A DNA stretch of 5,374 nucleotides from Rudanella sp. (GTDB lineage: Bacteria; Bacteroidota; Bacteroidia; Cytophagales; Spirosomataceae), in the NCBI GenBank assembly GCA_026785985.1, contig JAJAYX010000062.1, forward strand, positions 1 through 5,374, written 5' to 3'. Within the stretch, counting starts at the first letter, position 1, and each line of letters starts with the position of its first letter. Both the position numbers and the translations under genes were made by a program. Positions 1 through 5,374 of this stretch are shown here, piece after piece. The notes beneath the pieces were generated by a model. The model was not told the origin of the DNA. It ran no database searches and worked only from the letters and a program-made list of their open reading frames with translations.

Positions 1-1
1 A

Positions 2-640
2 ATATTTGATGATAAACAACTGAAATTAGTATTTATAAAAGATTCTTATGAATTTCTAATAAAACTTGGCGATGACAGAGAATTAACTTTCGATATTCTT
101 CCAGACGGCTTTTCGGCATTTTTGAGTATTCTAATGGATTTGTTTGTTCGCTTGGATTTAATCAGAAAAGTGGTTGGAAATAACAGTTATAATCCTTATG
201 GTATTGTATTAATTGATGAACCAGAAACGCATTTACATATTTCACTTCAATACCATGTTTTGCCAATTTTAACGACTCTTTTCCCTAACGTTCAGTTTAT
301 TGTGGCAACCCACTCCCCGGCGGTTGTCGCCAGTATCAAGAAAGTGACCGTTTTTGATGTTGCCACAAAAGACACCCGGACGGATGAGGTGGTAGGACGG
401 AGTTATTCAGAGTTGATGACCAGTCATTTCGGTCTGGAAAATGACTATTCGAGCGAAGCCGATAAAATTATCAAACAGATTAATGAGGCTGTTGAGCAGT
501 TTAACGATGATCCTGAACAGCTTCGCGATTCTCTACAGCAATTAAGTGTAGAGAATGCTCATTATCTCTCGCCATCACTCAAAATTGAATTAGAATTATT
601 ACTTGCCCAATCAGAAGCCCGGTTTGCTGCCCACCAATGA
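2..640 (+). CDS. AAA family ATPase, Septu PtuA-like, 5'-truncated by window edge
   Basis: The frame is open from base 2 to the TGA at 638-640, so these 212 residues are the C-terminal part of a longer protein and its true start lies outside the window. Seen in order: an ABC-type signature segment LPDGFSAFLSIL (about 98-133), a Walker B GIVLIDEPE (200-226) followed by T-H-L-H, and a switch/H-loop VATHSP (302-319). The last 80 or so residues are a charged helical tail with no TOPRIM nuclease domain, which argues against an OLD-family nuclease. These motifs define the RecF/SMC-like AAA_21 ATPases of defence systems. The Walker A motif should lie upstream and cannot be checked. The HNH nuclease gene starts inside the stop codon of this gene, the PtuA-PtuB arrangement of Septu, where the ATPase forms a complex with and controls the nuclease. 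GC is about 30% over 1-300 and 44% over 301-600. The ATPase family is sure; the Septu assignment is inferred from the neighbour. Confidence 0.88.
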   Translation: MFDDKQLKLVFIKDSYEFLIKLGDDRELTFDILPDGFSAFLSILMDLFVRLDLIRKVVGNNSYNPYGIVLIDEPETHLHISLQYHVLPILTTLFPNVQFIVATHSPAVVASIKKVTVFDVATKDTRTDEVVGRSYSELMTSHFGLENDYSSEADKIIKQINEAVEQFNDDPEQLRDSLQQLSVENAHYLSPSLKIELELLLAQSEARFAAHQ

Positions 641-720
641 TTAATATAGAGCGAAGTGAACAAGCCCCGCTTTCGTTGGCGGAGCAAAAATCGTATCGGG
701 GTAATGATGTTCTTGATGAA

Positions 721-723
721 TAG
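721..723 (+). other. In-frame amber (TAG) codon interrupting the HNH gene
   Basis: Codon 29 counted from the ATG at 637. The residues before it (YRGNDVLDE) and after it (YKTFRGKCYLTEQ) read as one continuous helix-to-hairpin segment of an HNH protein. TAG is one substitution away from several sense codons (TTG Leu, AAG Lys, CAG Gln, GAG Glu, TGG Trp, TCG Ser, TAT/TAC Tyr), so the ancestral residue cannot be fixed. No pyrrolysine context was recognised. Confidence 0.85.
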
Positions 724-783
724 TATAAAACGTTTCGGGGGAAGTGTTACCTCACTGAGCAAGTCTTCTCGTCGCCAAAAGAA

Positions 784-1263
784 ATGGAGGTAGATCACTT
801 CGTTACGCAAAAAGAAGATGGATCATTGATTTACGAATGGAAAAATCTGTATCCAATTGACAACAAGGCCAATAAAAAACGCCCCAAAACGACACCGACA
901 GGAGGTTATCTTGACCCATGTAGTCCACAGGATGATGTAGAAAAAGAGATCATTTATGTGATTGAATTTGGAGGAAATTCCCTGTTTAAACCCCGAGACC
1001 CATCGAACCAGAAAGCGGTTAATACGGCAAAACTGCTCAATCATCTCCACAAAGACTTGAAGCCCAACATTCGTGATAAACACCACGAAGTAGTCAATAC
1101 GGTGGCAGAGTGGCATCATGCCAGACAAACGGGCAACGAGCGGGAGGAATATGAAAAAGAACTTTTGTTACGAAAATTGCTCTCGCGGAATAGTCACTTC
1201 ACCATGCTCATGCGGTCAATCCGGGTGATTCCTTCACAACTCTTGATTGACCCAGCCTTTTGA
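784..1263 (+). CDS. Possible truncated HNH product from internal ATG (alternative to the pseudogene reading)
   Basis: An automatic gene caller would probably report this 159-residue ORF, because the upstream TAG forces a later start. Its ATG is the Met directly before E-V-D-H-F, so the product would keep the D-H catalytic pair, the Asn-Lys element and the C-terminal helical region. It would lose the CYLTEQ strand that pairs with the catalytic strand in the HNH fold. No Shine-Dalgarno sequence precedes the ATG. I therefore regard it as the 3' remnant of the interrupted gene, not a natural small protein, though restart after the amber codon 60 bases upstream is possible. Confidence 0.4.
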   Translation: MEVDHFVTQKEDGSLIYEWKNLYPIDNKANKKRPKTTPTGGYLDPCSPQDDVEKEIIYVIEFGGNSLFKPRDPSNQKAVNTAKLLNHLHKDLKPNIRDKHHEVVNTVAEWHHARQTGNEREEYEKELLLRKLLSRNSHFTMLMRSIRVIPSQLLIDPAF

Positions 1264-2135
1264 AAACGCCCTCCCCAACTGCCCCCAATCAACTTTTCCT
1301 CGGCATCCTCTTTGCCGCCCTGTGGGCTTCGGCTTCGGTGGCGACCAAGTTTGGCGTACAGTCGGCGCACCCGCTTTGGCTGGCTACCATTCGGTTTTTG
1401 ATTGCGGGGAGTGGGATGCTGCTGTTTGCCTATGTCGTGCAGAAAAACAACCCGCTTCCCAAAGGCATCGAGTGGCGACGGCTGACCATTTTTGCCCTGC
1501 TCAATACCACCATTTATCTGGGCCTGTTTGTGCTGGCTATGCGTGAGGTATCGGCGGGCATCGGAAGTTTGAGTACGGCTACTAACCCCTTGTTTATCAG
1601 TTTGATTTCGGCGGTCTGGCTTCGGCGACCGTTGCGCTGGCAGGAGGGCGCGGGTATCGCGCTGGGGCTGGCGGGCGTGTGCGTGGCTACGTATCCGCTT
1701 CTGGGTAATGCTCAGGCATCCGTGCAGGGGTTGCTGATTATGTTGGGAAGTATGCTCTCGATTTCGGTGGCAACGGTTTATTATGCCCGGTTCGAGTGGC
1801 GGTTGCCCCCGCTGGTGATTAATGGCTGGCAGGTGCTGCTGGGGGGCCTCCTGCTGTTACCTGTGACCTTACTCGTGGCCGATTTTGAGCCGGAGCGGTT
1901 CAATGCCACCTTTTGGAGAGCTGTACTTTGGCTGGTAATTCCCGTATCGGTTGTGGCCCTTCAACTATGGTTTTACCTCGTGAAGCAGGATACCGTAAAA
2001 GCCTCTCTGTGGCTTTTTTTATGTCCCATTTTTGGTTTTGCGTACTCGGCCCTACTCATGGGCGAACCCATAACGGCCTTTACCGTGGCTGGCACGGCCC
2101 TCGTGTTAGCGGGCTTGTGGCTGGGAAGACGGTAA
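1260..2135 (+). CDS. EamA/DMT-family transporter (10 TM)
   Basis: This is a 291-residue integral membrane protein of the drug/metabolite transporter superfamily, made of two EamA repeats of about five helices. Hydrophobic segments fall near residues 11-29, 38-60, 75-93, 98-119, 130-146, 153-173, 188-206, 217-240, 248-266 and 273-289. Family features include LWASASVATKFG in the first helix, an N-P followed by a helix near 109-120, and LLMGEPIT (265-272), the typical Gly-Glu after helix 9. The equivalent position in repeat one is LRRPL instead of a Glu. Such proteins usually export amino acids or other small metabolites; the substrate here cannot be told. The start is TTG at 1260, because an in-frame TGA at 1248-1250 blocks extension and the next ATG would remove the first helix. 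The TTG shares bases with the HNH stop. Its 3' end overlaps the convergent OmpA-family gene by 30 bp. Confidence 0.9.
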   Translation: MKTPSPTAPNQLFLGILFAALWASASVATKFGVQSAHPLWLATIRFLIAGSGMLLFAYVVQKNNPLPKGIEWRRLTIFALLNTTIYLGLFVLAMREVSAGIGSLSTATNPLFISLISAVWLRRPLRWQEGAGIALGLAGVCVATYPLLGNAQASVQGLLIMLGSMLSISVATVYYARFEWRLPPLVINGWQVLLGGLLLLPVTLLVADFEPERFNATFWRAVLWLVIPVSVVALQLWFYLVKQDTVKASLWLFLCPIFGFAYSALLMGEPITAFTVAGTALVLAGLWLGRR

Positions 2136-2843
2136 CACAATCAACTCCACTCGTTTGTTTTGCGCTCTCCGTTCCAGGGAGAGCGGGCCTGGGAGGGGTT
2201 TGCCTCCTCCGTAACTGCGCACGTCGATGCGGGCTTTGTTGGTGCCCAATTGTACTAAAAACGCTCTGACGGCTTCGGCACGGTCGCTGGCGAGGATTCT
2301 GTTCAGGCTGATGTCGCCGATGGTGTCGGTATGACCGGCGGCTTCGATGCGCACGGTAGAGTGAGTTTCGAGTAGGGCCGCAACTTGCTGGAGAATGGTT
2401 GTGGCCGCAACCGAGAGGTCGGATCGGCGGGGCGAAAACTGAATAGTGGGCAGCACCACTGGCATGGTTGGTTTGGCGGCACTGCCAGGTTCCAGCCGAA
2501 TCTCTTTGCCATAGAGCCGGTCGGCCCGCTGGTCGGAAAAAGCCAGCTTTTCTTCGCGATCATTATACCCCTCTGCACTGGTGGTAATGGCATACGTTTG
2601 AGCAGGGTCGAGTTTCAGGCTAAACGAGCCATCTGGTGCTGTTTGGCTACTCGTTGAAGCGGCCGGCTCGGAGAGGGGTTTGGCCCGGACAGTGGCACCG
2701 GCAATGGGTAATCGCGTGCGGGCATTCACCACTGTTCCGTCGAGAATAGCTAACGACGGGCGGTTGTTCTGCGCCCATGCACCCGGTCCGAAAGCCGATA
2801 AAAAGATAATCAGAAATGCGCTAAAATACAAGCATACCGTCAT
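2106..2843 (-). CDS. OmpA-family protein with carboxypeptidase-regulatory-like domain
   Basis: This is a 245-residue secreted protein. A hydrophobic N-terminus ends in GAWA-Q (about residues 21-25), a good signal-peptidase I site, although the peptide has no basic residue at its start. An in-frame stop at 2868-2870 leaves no upstream extension that would add one. Residues about 33-118 form a carboxypeptidase-regulatory-like/Ig-type beta domain (DGTVVNARTRLPIAGATV, DGSFSLKL, EGYND). Residues about 128-237 are an OmpA C-terminal domain: IQFSPRRSDLS, GHTDTIGD, NRILASDRAEAV and the closing NKRVEL strand. The Asp of HTD and the Arg of SDRA sit where the family binds the diaminopimelate of peptidoglycan. 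The protein probably tethers the cell envelope to peptidoglycan from the periplasm. It lacks the beta-barrel of classic OmpA and shows no lipobox. It is transcribed divergently from the gene at 3042. Confidence 0.92.
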   Translation of the reverse strand: MTVCLYFSAFLIIFLSAFGPGAWAQNNRPSLAILDGTVVNARTRLPIAGATVRAKPLSEPAASTSSQTAPDGSFSLKLDPAQTYAITTSAEGYNDREEKLAFSDQRADRLYGKEIRLEPGSAAKPTMPVVLPTIQFSPRRSDLSVAATTILQQVAALLETHSTVRIEAAGHTDTIGDISLNRILASDRAEAVRAFLVQLGTNKARIDVRSYGGGKPLPGPLSLERRAQNKRVELIVLPSSQPQAR

Positions 2844-3041
2844 AAAACAGACAACAGGATCAATAGGCTAAAAAGTTTGACATGTGATGCAAAATGGCTG
2901 ATTTTCAGGTCTGTTAAACGGGATTTTCAGGTCTTTAAATTGTCTTTATAATTTGCTGATTTACAGATGATTAACTGAGTATATTGATACTTGAAAATGG
3001 AACGTCTATTAGGGCCATTTTGTTAGTAGAGTAGAAGGCAA
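2844..3041. promoter_or_regulatory. Divergent intergenic region with likely promoters for both flanking genes
   Basis: These 198 bp separate the start of the minus-strand OmpA-family gene from the start of the plus-strand unknown gene, so both promoters should lie here. The region is AT-rich compared with its neighbours. I searched for the Bacteroidota pattern TTTG followed about 20 bases later by TAnnTTTG and found only partial matches, such as TATAATTTG around 2947-2955 and TATATTG at 2980-2986 on the plus strand. No promoter can be placed exactly. A repeated motif in the same stretch is listed separately. Confidence 0.5.
2900..2969 (+). repeat. Direct repeat, GATTTTCAGGTCT, two perfect copies plus one degenerate
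   Basis: The 13-mer GATTTTCAGGTCT occurs at 2900-2912 and again at 2922-2934, a 22-bp start-to-start distance, close to two helical turns. Both copies are followed by a TTAAA (after one extra base in the first). A related element at 2955-2966 (GCTGATTTACAG) matches 11 of 12 bases of GCTGATTTTCAG at 2897-2908. Same-face tandem sites between divergent genes are typical of an operator, but no regulator is identified and the role is inferred. Confidence 0.6.
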
Positions 3042-4145
3042 ATGAACAACACAACAACAACTACAATGACCAATCAGACAACGTTTTTGACGACCCAATC
3101 TGCGGCCCCAAAGCCCGTTGCTGAGGGTTCACCAAGTGGATTGCCGATGGACGAAAATTGGCGCAAATCTATTCCGGCGCAAGTGTTTCTGAATCACTTT
3201 TTTGCAATGGATTACCACATTCAGCACCAGAACGACCTTGAAGACCTGACTTGTTTTCCGATCTTCAACGACTTCAAAGGCGGGGTGTTGGAAGAAGGAC
3301 GCAAAGTACTTGAAAAGTTGCTGCTGAATAGTTGGAGTGCCGAATACGCGCTTCGTATTACGCCGGTCGTGAACGACCGGGATGCCGGATCGGAACAGTA
3401 TCTGCAAAGCTCACTGCACTGGACATTTCCACAGGCTTATTACAGCGTGCTGTTTAGTGCCCGCGCTTTTTTAGCCATTCAGGGCATTAATGTAAGTAAC
3501 GAAGAATTGATTCGCAAGCGAATCGGTAACATGGTGGTGCGGGGCTACTACCCGGCTTCCATTGGCTACTATGCCCTTGGGCCGATCAATAATTACAGCA
3601 TCCGTCGGTTGCCGATGGCGGGTCGTGGTGGCAAGGCCGATTTGGGTTTGCCCTCGCGGGCCGGGGCTGCTCAGGCTGAGTTGGGTCAGTTTCTGAAAAC
3701 TACCCGCGATCAGCGAATTAAAGCGTTGCGTAATGCCATCCAAAGTAACCCTAAAACCGCGCTGCGGAGTCAGCGGACGGGCGAGGTATTGCAGAAGTTT
3801 GGCGCGGAGCAATACAAACTGCTGGCCAGGCAAATTGGCTATACGACGTACTTCGATATGTTGAGCCGCCTGCGGATTTCGTCCAACAATCGTGAGATCG
3901 AGCGGTTCGTTGATTCGGAGATCGACATTCGGCTGTTTCATCAGAGTTTGGTGAACATTGTGTCGCACGCCAACGCTGTGCATGAGGCCTACATTGCCAA
4001 AGCATTGGGGCTGGAAGGCTTCCGTCAGTTGGTGGCCAAACTGCCAACCTATTTGCAGGAGGGGTTCCTTCGGGAGCGCATTCAGACGCTCATCGAACCC
4101 ATGTTTGGCGTGGGTGGCGAGTCCACCGGGCGCATGGTTGCGTGA
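3042..4145 (+). CDS. Hypothetical protein of 367 aa, unrecognised family
   Basis: I do not recognise this protein. Residues 1-40 are low-complexity and rich in Thr, Asn and Pro, encoded partly by an ACA/AAC triplet run. The rest is predicted mostly helical and soluble, with no signal peptide or membrane segment. Residues about 127-150 (WTFPQAYYSVLFSARAFLAIQG) resemble the Tyr-Tyr-x-x-hydrophobic-x-x-Ala-Arg-Ala helix of HEPN-type four-helix domains, but I see no convincing R-x4-6-H catalytic motif. A Gly/Tyr-rich stretch (GYYPASIGYYALGPINNY, 168-185) is followed by a basic segment (188-245). The C-terminal third is helical and charged, with several His residues (300-314). The start at 3042 is supported by AGAAGG at 3033-3038; Met9 at 3066 is an in-frame alternative that would remove part of the Thr tract. 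It is not obviously linked to the cytochrome 98 bp downstream. Confidence 0.85.
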   Translation: MNNTTTTTMTNQTTFLTTQSAAPKPVAEGSPSGLPMDENWRKSIPAQVFLNHFFAMDYHIQHQNDLEDLTCFPIFNDFKGGVLEEGRKVLEKLLLNSWSAEYALRITPVVNDRDAGSEQYLQSSLHWTFPQAYYSVLFSARAFLAIQGINVSNEELIRKRIGNMVVRGYYPASIGYYALGPINNYSIRRLPMAGRGGKADLGLPSRAGAAQAELGQFLKTTRDQRIKALRNAIQSNPKTALRSQRTGEVLQKFGAEQYKLLARQIGYTTYFDMLSRLRISSNNREIERFVDSEIDIRLFHQSLVNIVSHANAVHEAYIAKALGLEGFRQLVAKLPTYLQEGFLRERIQTLIEPMFGVGGESTGRMVA

Positions 4146-4154
4146 GTAGCCATA

Positions 4155-4176
4155 CCGAAAACTAAATCTGTTTCGG
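4155..4176 (+). other. Short inverted repeat just after the unknown gene
   Basis: CCGAAA at 4155-4160 pairs with TTTCGG at 4171-4176 across a 10-base loop, starting 10 bases after the stop codon of the unknown gene. A run of seven T residues lies at 4197-4203, but it is 20 bases beyond the stem, too far for a standard intrinsic terminator. It may be a weak transcript-end hairpin or chance. The remaining bases to the cytochrome start hold no clear promoter or ribosome binding site. Confidence 0.25.
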
Positions 4177-4243
4177 CTAAAATTTCATACGTCCAGTTTT
4201 TTTCATAAGTTGCTGATCGAACCCCTTTTGACCAGTAAATATT

Positions 4244-5239
4244 ATGAAAAAAATTGGACGTATTCTTTTATTCCCTGTAGGCGTAGTGGTGTTGCTGGCC
4301 GGTGCTGGCCTTGCCTATGTGAAACTGGCCCTCCCCAATGTTGGCCCTCCTCCCGAGCTCACCATTCGGGCCGATTCGGCGCAAATCGCGCGCGGCCATT
4401 ATCTGGCCAATCACGTAACCCTTTGCATGGATTGCCATTCTACCCGTGACTGGACCAAAATGGCTGGCCCAATGGTGGCTGGAACAAATGGCAAAGGTGG
4501 CGAAAGTTTCCCGCGCGAAATGGGCTTTCCGGGCCAATATTATGCCCCAAACATCACCCCGGCCCGCCTGAAAGACTGGACGGATGGTGAAATCTACCGA
4601 ACCATTACCACGGGAGTCAGCCGTGATGGGCGGGCGTTGTTTCCGGTGATGCCCTACCCTGGTTATGCCAAAATGGATCCGCAGGATGTGAAAGACATTA
4701 TTGCGTATGTCCGTTCACTGGCTCCCATCGAGAATAAGGTGGCGGCTTCGGAGTCGGATTTTCCGAAGAATTTCATCCTGAACACAATCCCCGCGAAAAC
4801 CGAGGGCGGTAAACGACCTGATCCGAGCGATGAGTTGGCTTATGGCAAGTACTTGGTGACGATTTCGGCCTGTGGTGATTGCCACACGCCCGTTAACGAC
4901 AAAGCTGAACCGCTGCCGGGCATGGAGTTTGCCGGTGGCCGTCCGTTTCCGTTGCCAACCGGAACTGTGCGGGCCATGAACATTACGTCTGATGAAACAG
5001 GCATCAAGGCCATCACCAAGGCCGCTTTTGTGGATCGTTTCAAAGCCTACACTAACCCCGATTATACGCATCAGGTGGTTGGCGACGATGAGTTTAACTC
5101 GGTGATGCCCTGGACAATGTATGGTGGCATGACAGAAACCGATCTGGGCGCAATCTATACGTATCTACGGTCGGTGAAACCGGTTAAAAATAAGGTAGAG
5201 CGGTTTACGCCCAAATCTAAGCTGGTGGCAATGAAGTAA
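4244..5239 (+). CDS. Membrane-anchored diheme c-type cytochrome
   Basis: This is a 331-residue electron-transfer protein. A short basic N-terminus (MKKIGR) and one hydrophobic helix (about 7-25) form a signal-anchor, placing the rest in the periplasm. There are two cytochrome c domains. Domain one has CMDCH at 61-65 and a probable Met axial ligand in LFPVMPYP (Met136). Domain two has CGDCH at 210-214 and SVMPWTMYGGM (287-296), which provides the second Met ligand. The intervening NITPARLKDWTDGEIYRTI and GVSRDGRALFP segments are typical of cytochromes related to the subunits of membrane alcohol and gluconate dehydrogenases, which usually carry three haems; this one has two. The donor and acceptor cannot be told, since no dehydrogenase or oxidase gene lies alongside. 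The ATG at 4244 is preceded by an A/T-rich leader without Shine-Dalgarno, usual for Bacteroidota. A strong hairpin follows the gene. Confidence 0.95.
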   Translation: MKKIGRILLFPVGVVVLLAGAGLAYVKLALPNVGPPPELTIRADSAQIARGHYLANHVTLCMDCHSTRDWTKMAGPMVAGTNGKGGESFPREMGFPGQYYAPNITPARLKDWTDGEIYRTITTGVSRDGRALFPVMPYPGYAKMDPQDVKDIIAYVRSLAPIENKVAASESDFPKNFILNTIPAKTEGGKRPDPSDELAYGKYLVTISACGDCHTPVNDKAEPLPGMEFAGGRPFPLPTGTVRAMNITSDETGIKAITKAAFVDRFKAYTNPDYTHQVVGDDEFNSVMPWTMYGGMTETDLGAIYTYLRSVKPVKNKVERFTPKSKLVAMK

Positions 5240-5272
5240 GGAGTAACGGATCGTGATAAATACGTAATGATG

Positions 5273-5315
5273 AATAGGACTGACGCGAAAGAATTACTTT
5301 CGCGTCAGTCCTATT
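5273..5315 (+). terminator. Intrinsic terminator hairpin downstream of the cytochrome gene
   Basis: Bases 5273-5291 are perfectly complementary to 5297-5315, giving a 19-bp stem with a five-base AATTA loop, extendable by a G-U pair. The stem has a GC-rich centre (CTGACGCG). It is followed by a short T-rich stretch (CTATTTTATG), so the U-tract is modest. It lies 33 bases after the cytochrome stop, the expected place for a transcript end. The near-symmetric sequence could also stop transcripts coming from the right. Confidence 0.85.
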
Positions 5316-5330
5316 TTATGCCCCTACCGT

Positions 5331-5360
5331 GTTGACAGCCATTGATCTTAACTATCTTTT
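5331..5360 (+). promoter_or_regulatory. Possible Bacteroidota-type promoter for a gene beyond the window
   Basis: GTTG at 5331-5334 (part of TTGACA at 5332-5337) is followed 18 bases later by TATCTTTT at 5353-5360, which matches the Bacteroidota -7 element TAnnTTTG at all but the last defined base. Spacing is close to the usual 19-21 bases. It lies just after the terminator and points out of the window. No downstream gene is visible, so support is limited to the motif. Confidence 0.3.
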
Positions 5361-5374
5361 TATAGCTACTCAAC

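Larger units (their letters stand above)
637..1263 (+). pseudogene. HNH endonuclease, Septu PtuB-like, interrupted by in-frame amber stop
   Basis: An ATG at 637 overlaps the ATPase stop (ATGA), implying translational coupling. From it the frame reads 28 codons, meets TAG at 721-723, then stays open to TGA at 1261-1263. Read through the stop, the product is 208 residues, a normal size for a PtuB-type HNH protein as I recall the family. Visible motifs, counting the stop as position 29: GKCYLTEQ (35-42), the first strand of the HNH hairpin; EVDHF (51-55) with the D-H pair carrying the likely catalytic histidine; EWKNL around 68-71; and DNKANKKRP (75-83), where the Asn-Lys element fits the second HNH motif although the usual zinc cysteines are absent; then an LDPC segment near 92-95. 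Conservation on both sides of the stop, with no frameshift, points to a single-base nonsense change in a formerly intact gene. The expected role is the DNA-cutting effector of the ATPase-HNH pair. A sequencing error cannot be excluded from this sequence alone. Confidence 0.82.

Noticed and set aside
1..640. ATPase as an OLD-family nuclease or an ABC transporter subunit
   Set aside because: No TOPRIM domain follows the ATPase motifs, and the LPDGFSAF signature with a VATHSP H-loop and an HNH partner fits RecF-like defence ATPases better than a transporter.
562..810. 82-aa minus-strand ORF across the ATPase-HNH junction
   Set aside because: It is antisense to the conserved ATPase tail and the HNH 5' region, and its basic, Trp- and Arg-rich translation shows no domain.
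2180..2220. GGGAGG/CCTCCT palindrome as a possible terminator for the transporter
   Set aside because: It lies in codons of the conserved OmpA C-terminal domain, has no T-run after it, and is explained by the coding sequence.
1913..2269. 118-aa plus-strand ORF spanning the transporter end and the OmpA 3' end
   Set aside because: It is out of frame with the transporter and antisense to OmpA coding sequence, and is rich in Cys, Arg and Gly with no recognisable domain.
3471..3983. 170-aa minus-strand ORF inside the unknown 367-aa gene
   Set aside because: It lies wholly opposite a longer plus-strand gene that has a plausible start. Its translation is Arg/Gln-rich without motif, as expected of a complementary-frame shadow in GC-rich DNA.
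5237..5267. TAAGGAG resembling a strong ribosome binding site upstream of a GTG at 5253
   Set aside because: The frame closes after four codons, so no gene follows; the match is part of the cytochrome stop region.

Overview
The window reads as chromosomal DNA of a Bacteroidota bacterium, most likely a Cytophagales/Spirosoma-type organism. This is an inference. It rests on an OmpA C-domain fused to a carboxypeptidase-regulatory-like domain, membrane-anchored diheme cytochrome c architecture, A-rich leaders with weak or absent Shine-Dalgarno sequences, and about 57% GC by direct count over the first 300 bases of the transporter gene. No rRNA, tRNA, CRISPR array or insertion sequence was seen.

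Left part (1-1263): the end of a two-gene defence-type cassette. The first gene is the C-terminal part of an ABC/RecF-like AAA ATPase, cut by the window edge. The second is an HNH nuclease gene whose ATG overlaps the ATPase stop (ATGA). The pairing matches the Septu (PtuA ATPase + PtuB HNH) arrangement, also found as the effector pair of some retrons. The HNH gene carries an in-frame amber codon at 721-723. The reading frame is otherwise open from 637 to 1260, so the gene is either a recent pseudogene, or makes only a shortened product from an internal ATG at 784, or contains a sequencing error. GC is about 37% over 1-600 and about 45% over 601-1260, then jumps to about 57%, which suggests the cassette was acquired horizontally.

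Middle (1260-2843): an EamA/DMT-family 10-TM transporter begins with a TTG that overlaps the HNH stop. It converges on, and overlaps by 30 bp, a minus-strand gene for a secreted cell-wall-binding OmpA-family protein.

Right part (2844-5374): a 198-bp divergent intergenic region contains a 13-bp direct repeat (two perfect copies 22 bp apart and one degenerate copy). It lies upstream of a 367-aa protein I do not recognise. Next comes a membrane-anchored diheme c-type cytochrome, then a strong hairpin with a perfect 19-bp stem that probably terminates its transcript. The last bases hold a possible Bacteroidota-type promoter for a gene beyond the window.

Apart from the ATPase-HNH pair, the genes do not form an obvious pathway. 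The exceptional feature of the window is the damaged defence cassette at its left end.
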